Positions 1 to 10,100 of a stretch of DNA of 64,000 nucleotides are shown here, in pieces. The first letter of the stretch is position 1, and every line of letters starts with the position of its first letter. Source of the DNA: Strongylocentrotus droebachiensis (lineage: Eukaryota > Echinodermata > Echinoidea > Camarodonta > Strongylocentrotidae); contig JAVYIG010002234.1 in NCBI GenBank assembly GCA_035222895.1, forward strand, positions 62,001 through 126,000, read 5' to 3'. The notes under the pieces are model-generated. The model worked only from the letters and a program-made list of their open reading frames with translations. It was not told where the DNA came from and searched no databases. The position numbers were made by a program, and so were the translations under genes.

Positions 1-436
1 TATAATAACTTCGCTGTCCATTTGGTAATATTTAAAATCAATACATTTGTGTAAAAACTAGAATTAGGGTGTCTGAACGATTTTTCAATTTTCAATTTGG
101 GATCGTTTTTCACCATTTTTGTTTGATATTTGAATAAAAAGTGTAATCAGAATAATACATTTCAAATTTGAAGCTTCACCGATGTTTCAATCAAAAGATA
201 CAGCCCCTCCAAAATGCTGGTATATTCATATCATTTTGGTCAAAATCGATGAAAAAGACGTCCACGCAGAGTGATGTTGTTTTGCTAAATTTAGCCAAAC
301 AGCTGTATCGCGCGATATGCAAGCGTATGCATATCGTACGCATGCTGCTAAGCCAATGAGCGACTTGCAGCTTGAGCTACGCTGTCTCCGCGACATGTGC
401 CATTGACTAGTATGGTTAGCGTTCGTCGCACAACAC

Positions 437-530
437 ACCCGGAAGTGAATGCACGTTATAGTCAATGGCAATATCGCGGAGATGTCTCCGCGATATTGCC
501 ATTGACTATAACGTGTATTCACTTCCGGGT
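437..530. repeat. Near-perfect palindrome, ~46-bp arms
   Basis: Arms 437-482 and 485-530 are reverse complements with one mismatch around a two-base centre, in the context GGAGATGTCTCC. The arms begin with CCCGGAAGTGAAT. It is CpG-containing in an AT-rich setting. Parts of the arm also recur imperfectly near 385-415. Confidence 0.85.
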
Positions 531-1248
531 TCTATGCCGGGAATGGCCACCCATACTTTCTTTCACTATACGCGGAGATGTTACGCGATGTAACCATGGT
601 TTGGACTGAGCGGAGCGCACGCCCCCTAATTAGCTGATCCACCAAATAGCGAGAAGGGTATTTTTAAACTGTTATCAGTTGTGATCCCTGGGGGCTAGCG
701 AAAATATGAGCGCATAGAATTGTTCCTTAGGACTGGGACTACTTATCGATCGGGGCGTCATATCTCAAAAGTGACAAACCTCAGAGTTAGCCAGGACACA
801 ATGTTTGAATCGCTGTTTTGACCAAGATATTTTTAGAATTTCGAGGCAACGCCCTTTGGAAATATTGGAATTCACCTGCTCTTTCAAATGACACCTCATT
901 TATTGAGTATCACCTTCAGGATCACAACAGATAAAGGTTTGAAGTTCGAATTGAAAAAAAAAACTTGACTTTTTTTGCATGGTCGCGTAATGCACGTAGA
1001 CCGCATAGGGATGCGTGCAATCTCTATGGGAAGAATTTTAGCACACAACATCGGGTGCGCGATCAGACACCCTACTAGAATATTAATTAGGTCTATCTAG
1101 AATATGAGAAATCATAGATCAAATATCACATTTTCTGATATTTTCAAAATCTCTGCAAACTTTGGTCACCCCTTCAATCTATAAAAGTAGAAATTGAAGT
1201 AGATCTAGTATGGCTGTGTGACCTAAGTTCGCTATCTCAAAAAAAAAG
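531..1248. other. No gene seen
   Basis: AT-rich sequence without a supportable exon, RNA gene or repeat, apart from short A and T runs. Confidence 0.5.
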
Positions 1249-1452
1249 GTTTCATGGCAAACCGCTGCACAATACAAGTGCATACCGATGGTGGGTTGCG
1301 GGCGGGAGCACGCCTGTGTGAAGTTATCTACCTTAATGAGGATCTGAGACATAACGGTAGGCCTAGTCAGGCGCGCGCCTGCCCGCAACCCACCATCAGT
1401 ATGCACTTGTATTGTCATGATTGTGCAGCGGTTTGCCGTGAAAGTGAAACCT
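1249..1452. repeat. Imperfect inverted repeat, likely MITE
   Basis: The left arm 1249-1314 and the right arm 1372-1452 are reverse complements. Both contain GGCAAACCGCTGCACAAT and ATGGTGGGTTGCGGGC. The right arm has a seven-base insertion. About 60 bp of unrelated loop lies between. It resembles a foldback element; no clear target duplication was found. Confidence 0.75.
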
Positions 1453-3416
1453 GTGAAAAAGTGCTTAGATCTAGTAATATCATTGTTTTTCTGAAAAAAA
1501 GAGTCTATCTAGGACTAGATACTAGAACTCTAGGCCTACTCCAAAAATGACAAGAAAATTGATACGAAACAGGTAGACTCTAATAAACATCATGAACATA
1601 GATTTCTAGGACTAGACTCTAGGCTAACGACTTTTAACTCATGATCTTTATTTGGGCATTTTTATTTTTAAATGAAAATTTACTTAATTTTGGGTAGACC
1701 CTAGATCTAGTCTATGTTTTAGTAGGGTATCTCCACGCCAGAGGTACGGGTCACATTTTTGATAGGTTTCTGAACAAGCGCCGATCCATTAACTAGCAAA
1801 TGCAAAAGCTAGTCAGTGTCACAGAGTTCTGCACCGCGCGCCGGAGCTGAGCGGCGCCAGTTGAGCTCCCGAGGCCGAGAAGCGTTGGCGAACGGGTACA
1901 GCGGGGCGAGAGCCGAGAGATGAGTGACCAGCCAGCGCCAGTCGAGCTCGCAAATCAAACATTTTCATTGTCATAAATAATATCAATAAACTATAAACGC
2001 GGTCTAATTCAGTGTATGAATTCACTCTACTAGTAAATCTGAAAAACAAAACAGTTGTTTGATCAACTAATTAAATGCGGGCGAATTCAATAAACATTAC
2101 CTCAGGCTTCGCGTCGAAAAATGTTCGGGAGTTCTCTATGATCTACGAGACGTCTCGCATGAAATACACTGTGGAAGAAGACGCCATTACTAAATAATGG
2201 GAGAAAATCTGGTCGATGTTCTCGGTCACGCAGTTGCCAATCTCTATCTTATAAACGAGGGTATTATCAATTGACAATCATAATAATTTTCACTTTTAAT
2301 TGATCATAAGAAAAATATTGAAATTATTATAATATATTTTAAAATATTAATTCAATATTTAAAAAACAAATAAATGACTTTAATGATACATATATATTAA
2401 ATCGTCTTGTAGTAAAATAGTTTTCGTCGCCAGACTGGCTACCTCTTCACATCTAATAAGTAAAGTATGAATACGCGTCAGCAAATAGTTCATGGTGTTT
2501 ACATTTATAAACATGATATAACTTGAATATCAGTACTTATTTAGATTCAACTAAATCAAGTGAATATTGATGTATATCTTATCTGGAGAAATATACTCTA
2601 ATAATTGTAAGAGGTGCCTCAAGTTTAAACATTACCCAGCCCGAAGTAAAATGAAAACAATCATGTTTTGTCTGCCAGAGCGCAAGGATAACAATAATAT
2701 TACAGTTCTCAGCTCCCGAGACATGTAGTCTGCTACGGCACGGTTCTCTCCTTGAAGGAACAGATTAATTTGCAAGTGAGGGAGGGGGGGGGGGGGGGGG
2801 GGGGGGGTGGTCACATCACAAGGTGCCTCTTTGTACTTTGTATCCATAATTGCTGCCAGGACACAATAGGCCATTTTCGTGATGTAATCAAATTTAATGC
2901 ACAAAGCTTTGTTACAAATGATTTCATTCGCCTGTTTCAATACAAAAAACTGTATTTTAACATTCAGAATACGATTGTATTTTGTATTTTATTTATTTAA
3001 TTGCCTGCTATCAGCTAGAAGCTGCTTTTCAGCAAGGCCGATATTACCTTAGAGTTGCGATCAGTAGGCCTATCTTGCCCACACAACTCTCCAAGTTGCA
3101 CTGAACAGGAAAATTCATACATTTTTCTTAGTTATTAATTTATGCCCGGTATTTATGATGGAAAAGAGTTGTTTTATACAGGGGTTGTATAAACACATTT
3201 GCAATAATTTATACCAAAAAAGATTTAGGCATTTTACTGTATTCCCCTTAAACGTGGACATGGCGATTCGTATGAACAAATTCGTTTTACAGAGGGTAAA
3301 TAACATAGAAGGGACGCTTTATTCAAGGGCAAGATGTTTGATGTGGCGTGGCTCGACTACAGACTTTTTGTGTATTCAGTATGGCCCCAAGCCTCGCAGA
3401 AGTTATAGTGTGACTG
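1453..3416. other. No gene seen; one long G run
   Basis: No supportable coding sequence. It contains a GC-rich patch at 1830-1950 and a run of more than 20 G at 2782-2808. Open frames across the G run are low-complexity artefacts. Confidence 0.5.
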
Positions 3417-3740
3417 TTCAGTGGCGGATCCAGGGGGGGGGGGGCGAACAAAAAAGTGTATTTAAAAAAAAATAACGTTAATTTTACCCTTTTTTTTTGG
3501 AGATGCCCCCCCCCCCCCTCTGGCGCTCAAGGGGGAGGGGATGCAATTTTTCAAATTTTCGAGGGCCCCCAAAAAAATTAGTGCTCACTACCCCCGGCCT
3601 CCCCCCCCCCCCCCCCCCCCCCACCCCCCACTGAGCGAAATATTGGCCGGCACGATTTTAATATTTCAGCACACTAAATTTCAAATTTATTTCAGATTTG
3701 GGCCCCAACCCCTAAGAAATCCTGGATCCGCGGGACTGTT
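3417..3740. mobile_element. MITE-like repeat with G/C-run interior
   Basis: It is bounded by CAGTGGCGGATCCAGG on the left (3420) and CCTGGATCCGCGGGACTG on the right (about 3720-3737), which are near reverse complements. The interior holds G11 and several C12-C25 runs. Related edge sequences recur near 28801-28840, 31500, 31803, 39345 and 47025, so this is a family in this genome. Confidence 0.6.
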
Positions 3741-5092
3741 CATGAAGTCTTCTGAAAGTCTTCTGGGAACTTAGTGTGCTCAAAATGTCAATTGTTGTTG
3801 TTGTTTATTCCTAACTGGTGTACGATAATGTAATGGTGGAAATTCTTTTTTTGTCACCATAACATAATTATACTTAATATTTGCTAAGGTCTTGAACTTA
3901 CAATAAAATAACATAGGCCAACAAGAATCATTATTCAAACTAATTACCTTTTCTATAAGATGCGAAGTTTAAGTTGATAAATATCAGATAAATTCAATTT
4001 CTAGAAACAAATCATAAATTCTACTATCACCAATATGGGTTCCGAAAGAAATATAGTAAATCATCATTGATCATCAACTTGATAAATTCAACTTTAAAAT
4101 CTATAGATCAGGGGAAAGTGACTTTTGGTATGTTCCTCGATTTAAAAGCATTGACACGATTAATCATAATATATTACTGGGTAAATATAGGTATGGTTTA
4201 AGGACTAGTCTCAGTAACCGATTTCAGTTTGTTCAGTGTGGTCAAACGATATCTGAAAGGAGCAAGATAAGATGTGGTGTTCCACAAGGATCAGTATTAG
4301 CGGGCCAACTCTGTTCTATATAAATCATTTGCCAACAATTACTGATTATTTCAATTTTCGGCTGTTTGCCGATGATTCCAACCTATTATCTGCTGAACAG
4401 GGTGAAATATTATGTAAATGAAGTGAATAAACAAACTTACAATTAATTCAATGAAAACTAATTTCACGTTAATAAGTACTAGGAGGAAAAAAATAGGAAT
4501 GAATGGTAAACTAAAAATCGCTGGCGAGGAAATTTAAGAGGTTGATGTTGCCACTTTTGTTTGGGGTTCACATCGATAGACATTTTGTCTTTGAATAGTA
4601 ATAGTCATATTCGTTTTCTAAATCAGTGTATTAGAAAGAAAGTTGGGGTGCTATAAAGATTGCGACATTTTGTTCCTACTCTGATATTATTATATAAGCT
4701 TGAATACAACCCCACATTTCTTACGGAATAGAGGTGTGGGGATCGAAGCATAAGAATAGCCTATAAGAAGTATAATTACGGCGTATTCGCAGAAAATGGC
4801 AGTTCGTACTATAACATTAATGAATGGAGAACTCCTACAGCTCCATTATTTAAAAGATTGTGAATCCCAAACGTGTATAATTTACATGATTTATCAATTT
4901 CTACTTTCATGTTTGATCTAGTCAATGACAATTTGCCTCATTATGTTGATAGAGTAGGCCTATAGAGCAAAACTATTCCACAAGACAAAAAGAAGGTTGA
5001 CAATCACTTTTTCCAAAATTTAGAACGACACAAGTTCAATTTTCACTGTCTTTTGTGGGCAGCGAATTTTGGAATAGATTACCTCTGAGTCA

Positions 5093-5490
5093 ATATAGAG
5101 TGGTGAAGTGTGACATAAAAAATCTAATTTTAGAATTTCTCAATTTTTTCTTCATTTTCCGAAAGAGCATCAAAAATAACGTCCAAATGTTGAAAGCCAA
5201 TTGAATATGTTAAGTATTGTCTGAGATATGACCATCTGACTAAATATATGTCCTATGGGAACTCCGTGTTATATGCTCTGGCTCCTAGTGGTTAGGAGCC
5301 AGAGCGCATATAACACTGAGCTCCTATGGGGAGTATATTTAATTAGATGGTCATATCTCAGACAATACTTAACATATTCAATTGGCTTTCAACATTTGGA
5401 TGTTATTTTTGATGCTCTTTCGGAAAATGAAGAAAAAATTGAGAAATTCTAATAATAGATTTTTATGACGTCACAGCTTCTGTACTCTAT
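5093..5490. mobile_element. ~400-bp palindromic foldback element inside the LINE
   Basis: Arms 5093-5287 and 5293-5490 are reverse complements at high identity around a five-base loop GTGGT. The outer ends read TATAGAGT and ACTCTATA, so the target duplication is probably TA or TATA. It splits the LINE 3' region. No transposase is present, so it is non-autonomous. Confidence 0.85.
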
Positions 5491-5779
5491 AACGGTCTAG
5501 AAATAGATTTCGGATTACTGTAACACAAGTTTGTACATTGTAAGATATTGCTAAGAGTTTTTAAAGTATCGATTGTAATTGTAAATTCATTACTGATTTG
5601 TACCAAAATACTTTGTTTAGCTTTTTAAGGGGTTAGGCTCAGTTATTGCATTTTCTTGGTATTTGATTTGAGGAAGGAATGTATTTGTATTTTTTGGGGT
5701 GGGGTAAATTTATCTTTACCAACCAATAGTTTCAGAAGGCTTCTTGTATAATTATGTAAACGCATTGTATGAAATTTAC

Positions 5780-5929
5780 GGTTTCAGGGCCGTACAAACT
5801 AGGGCCGTACAAACAAACGCGGGTTCGCGTGAACCCCCTTAATTTGTATTATTATTTTTGTTTTGCTTAAGAGAGGGGGGGGGGGGGGGTTTGATAAAAA
5901 AAAGTGTGCTCTATAACCCCCCCCCCCCC

Positions 5930-5967
<38 letters not shown>

Positions 5968-6030
5968 GTGCTCACTCGCAATGTGGCTCAAAGTTGCAAT
6001 TACCCTAAGAAACTCGCCTAAAAAAAAGCT
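5780..6030. mobile_element. ~250-bp insertion with long C and A runs
   Basis: Comparison with the related LINE tail at 51300-51330 shows extra sequence here. It holds a repeated AGGGCCGTACAAAC, a small GCGGGTTCGCGTGAACCC hairpin, G14, C14 and about 36 A. The exact borders are uncertain. Confidence 0.5.
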
Positions 6031-6113
6031 TATGTATTGCATGCTGTTGGTAAATAAATCAAAATAAAATCAAAATAATCAAAGTTAGATGCCAATTACC
6101 AACAATACACCAC

Positions 6114-6608
6114 CTTTGAGGGTAATCCAAAGTTTTTGCCAGGGGTCATGAATTTGGTTCAAATCACTGGATCATATGCGATTTTACAATATTCAATGAT
6201 CGTAGTGTCGTGGTTGAAATTGAGTCTAAACTAGTGATGAAATTGGAAATAATAAACTCCTTATGTTGTATAGCTCCCTCTCAAGACTGATATTCCGCTT
6301 AAAGCAATGTTTCTTGACTACAATTTGCTATTCCCGTTTGGAAATTATATATCGGAACTGCATATTCTGAGGTTTTCATGCATGGTCGCAGCTACCATGG
6401 CCTCATGCGCTATTTGATATTTGAAATTTACCGAGAGCACGGGTAAATTTTTGATTATTCAGTTTCTCGAAAGCAGAAGTGTTTTAGGGGCAACATTTTT
6501 TGCAGTGCTTATAAAACATCCACAGGGGCATCCAAATACATAAACAAAATTACAGAATTACTATCCATCCAATTTTCAACTTTTGCAAAACTTTGCAATA
6601 TCTTTAAA
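6114..6608 (-). mobile_element. MITE copy A, inverted relative to copy B
   Basis: Its reverse complement aligns over about 500 bp with 7896-8415, by eye near 80% identity. Shared blocks include GGTCATGAATTTGGTTCAA, GAGGGAGCTATACAACATAA and TTTGGATGCCCCTGTGGATG. The ends are degenerate forms of CTTAAAGGTA. Confidence 0.8.
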
Positions 6609-6611
6609 GAA

Positions 6612-7130
6612 AGAGTATCACATGTTATTTTCTCCTTTGTTGAGGAGGTGGGGGGGGGGGACGTGTGTCCCCTTGAGAAAAAAAAAGATGGACAAGTCAA
6701 TCTCATGGGGTGAAGAAAACAATGATACAAATAACATGGGATGTAAAGGAGAAGCTGGGATCTCGAACCACTGTACTGGACCATGTTGCTCACTGCTATT
6801 ATAAATAGTTTGAATTGCCCTTGTATACAACAAACCATGGGACCGAAAGCGCCATTGAACAAGCGAGTTTTCTTTGGTTAGAGTAGATTTGGGACGATTC
6901 ATGTGATAAAGCGCACGAGCTTACGCCTGCTCAACCGGTCCGAGAGATTGCGTATGCCTAAACAAAAACAGAGGACGTTAGAAAGAAACCGGATGGGTAT
7001 TTCTGTTCGATTTTCTCATCATTAGCTTGGCTGTGTGACGATCTCCGATTTCTGTGATAAATCTAGCTTGATTTGTTTCTTCCAGTTTCACACTCCTTTG
7101 CACAGCCGGCAGCCACAGGTTCATTTCACG
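6612..7130 (+). promoter_or_regulatory. Presumed promoter and 5' UTR region of YME1L
   Basis: This is the stretch between the left MITE copy and the first coding exon. It is richer in G+C and CpG than its surroundings from about 6870 on. No TATA box is evident, which fits a housekeeping promoter. It contains a G-run at 6651-6660. The transcription start cannot be fixed from sequence alone, so the assignment rests on position. Confidence 0.4.
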
Positions 7131-7160
7131 ATGTTTTCAGTAAGCGGTGTGAACGCTCAG
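7131..7160 (+). CDS. YME1L1: YME1L exon 1 (residues 1-10)
   Basis: ATG followed by [10 protein letters not shown], then donor GTAACT at 7161; ends in phase 0. The first three residues MFS and the exon break after Gln match the vertebrate gene start. The exon lies between two inverted MITE copies and just upstream of a C-run. Confidence 0.85.
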
Positions 7161-10100
7161 GTAACTTTTGAGTTTTGACCCCCCCCCCCTTCCTGCCAAA
7201 AGTAGAATAGAAGTCTACTAGGGTCTAATTACTAGGCCTAGACCTATACTAGTATAGCCTTAACTTTTTAGCTATGGTCACAACCCCCAAAAGTAGACTG
7301 CTCCGCGGCCAGGCGGCGAGTTTTTTTACTCAATTTAGCCCGGGCACCGCTTGTTTTTCGGGCATCGCTCGGTTGCCGCTGAAGTTTTAGCGCAGATTTA
7401 AAATTTGGCGGCGCCTGTTCACTTTTTACCCCTGCTCAAAATACGCTTGGTGCCCGGGCGGTCATCGTGCATCGCCTGCGCACTGGCCTAATCGAGCGTT
7501 CGCCGTCAAGCAACTTAGATACCAAATCGAAGCTGCTAGGTCACAAAGGCTGCCGAGCGGTCACCGCCCAGTCGTCGATGGGAGATCAGTCGGTCACTGA
7601 ACGGTGTTCTTAAAATTGGTGGGCAGCCTTTGACCTAGCAGCTACGATTTTTGAGCTAAGTTGCTCGACAGCGAACGCTCAATTATGCCAGTGGTCGGGC
7701 GGCGCGGTGAACGCTCGATTAGGTCGATGCCCGGGCTGTGCCCTGTCACCGAGCATGTTTTGGTGTAAGCTTACTGTAATGAATATCAATTGATCAATGT
7801 TTTTTTTAGACATTCATCATTTCATGATTCAGACACGACAGAATGTGCACTTTAATAGACCTTGTTGAAATTCTTAAGACTTTTAAACTTAACTTCTTAA
7901 AGGTAATAGATTCTACAAAGTTTTGGGAAATTTTGAAAATTGGGTGGATAGTGAATCTTTACAATTTGGATATATTTGGATGCCCCTGTGGATGTATTAT
8001 AAGCTCTAAAAAAATTAACCCCTAAAACACTTCTGTTTTTGAGAAAAATTGAATATAAAAATTTACCGGTGCTCCCGGTAAATTTTGATAAATTTCAAAT
8101 AGCGTCTACGGCCGTACAATGGTAGCTGCGACCATGAAAATCTCAGAATATGTAGATCTAGTTGTGATATTTCCAAACGGGAATAGCTAATTGGTCGATT
8201 TTAGTCAAGAAACATTGTTTCATAGTTAAATTGGTATCTTGACCTTGAGAGGGAGCTATACAACATAAAGAGTTTATTATTTATAATTTCATAACTTTAG
8301 ACTCGATTTCGACCGGGACAACGATCAATGAATATTGTAGGAAGGCATATGCTTTCAATACGTTAATTTGAACCAAATTCATGACCCCATACCAAAACTT
8401 TGTAATACCTTTAAGACTTAAAATTACATTTAGGAACTTGAGGCTTGATATATATTACTATATAATATGATCATGTTAAAGTATAACTCCAGGGAGCTCC
8501 GATGCCAAAAATGATTTTGAAAATGATTCAAACAGCGGGTTGGGTCACATTTTATTTGCAATGTAAAGAGGTAGTAACTAGTAAGTAATTACAATTTTGA
8601 CTTACCGGTACAATGTTTTTCTGGGCTGTAAATTCTGGCCTGTAAATTCTGGGCAGCGTGGATTAAGGATTTTAGCCTTGTTTTAAATAAGAGGAAGTCC
8701 ACCCCTTATTTGAATTAAAAATCCATATTCGTGCTCATTTAAAAGTTTTATATTCTTTTGAAATTGCCTACCGGTAGTATTGTTTCCGAACATATATATA
8801 TACAACATATTATATACATTTTCTTTCTCTCTTTTTTTCTTCAGAGTTTATTTTGATACTACAATCACAAAGTTGTTAGCTTTTTATACTAAATATGCTC
8901 TTCACTTCCTTAAACAAATTCAATGATGTAAATAAGATAGAATGATAATGAAATGTGACTGAAACAGAAAATGTTTTTATTCGCTGATGGATTATCAAGA
9001 CATTTTGACTGTTTATTGCTGTCTTCTTTTTTCTTGAGCGCAGCAGCTGGTCTTGCCCCTCCCTCACCTGGTGGCAGCATTCCATTCTCTGAAGGGGGTA
9101 GCAGAAACAACTGCTTTAAGAAGAAAACAACAGAGAACTCCATCAGCAGCTCCTTCCACAGAAAGCCAAAAGGCAGAGGATACCAAATTTGCAGAGAGCC
9201 TATCAAATGTAAGTTCAGATTTTATTGGTTTAAATCTTCCTAAATCCAGTCCAGTACAGGTTCTGTTTATAAAGTCAAATGACAAATATTAGTTTAAAGG
9301 GTTTTGTTATATGCAGTATCAACAACCTTGTTAAATATAGCCTTCACATTCTTCATGCTTCCAAGCTCAGTTATTGCATTTTCTTGGTATTTAATTTGAG
9401 GAAGGAATGTATTTGTATTTTTGGGGGAGGGGTAAATTTATCCTGACAAGTTCTCATAGTGTCACACAAAATATTATTAACAAAAGTTTTTAAAACTGAT
9501 GGTGATTATCATTCTACATTGTTATTTTCCATCCCATTGCAGGTAACATTAAATCTTGCAGATGTTGGAGTAAGTTCCTTGCCTAAGGACTGGCTCAACT
9601 CTATATTACCCTCTATCACCGAAGGAAGTAATCTTAGGGACAGACTTCAACCTCAGTCCTACACTTCTGCAGAATCATTCTTCGAGAACAAACATGGTAG
9701 GTGTCAGGAAACATTCTTCAAATTTACAAAATATTTGTTTGAAAAAAGGAAAATTCAGGTGATATATCAGCATTCTTACTCTCATGTTTATGAGCAATGT
9801 CTAAGCTTATAAAGGTTGTGCAAGGGGTATCTAAGTCTGGTTCTGTTTCTCTGCTGATTGATTGAAGGTACGGTAGGTAATTCCCTGATGATGTGGACTT
9901 GACATCAAAGTCTGAACTTGGAATATTTTTTTTTTTGTAGAACCTTGGTTTTTGATCTTTGTACTCATTTTAGATTTTTACGCCTCCCTTACAAAGTATC
10001 TGGAGGCATTATGTTTTTGGGTTGTCCGTACGTCCCGTTCTTGTGATCGCGTTATCTCAAGAACCGATTGATGGATTCCTGCCAAACTTTGGTCATGTAT

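Larger units (their letters stand above)
4100..6075 (+). mobile_element. Decayed LINE (reverse-transcriptase fragment plus 3' tail)
   Basis: Interrupted frames give reverse-transcriptase motifs CGVPQGSVL (about 4270-4300) and FADDSNLL (about 4365-4390), and a C-terminal FWNRLPLSQ (about 5065-5095). The 3' part (5520-5780 and 6030-6075) is shared with 51084-51345 and ends in an AAATAAATCAAAATAAAATC tail. A palindrome (5093-5490) and another insertion (about 5780-6030) sit inside it. Frames are broken, so it is a dead, probably L2/CR1-like, copy. Confidence 0.8.
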
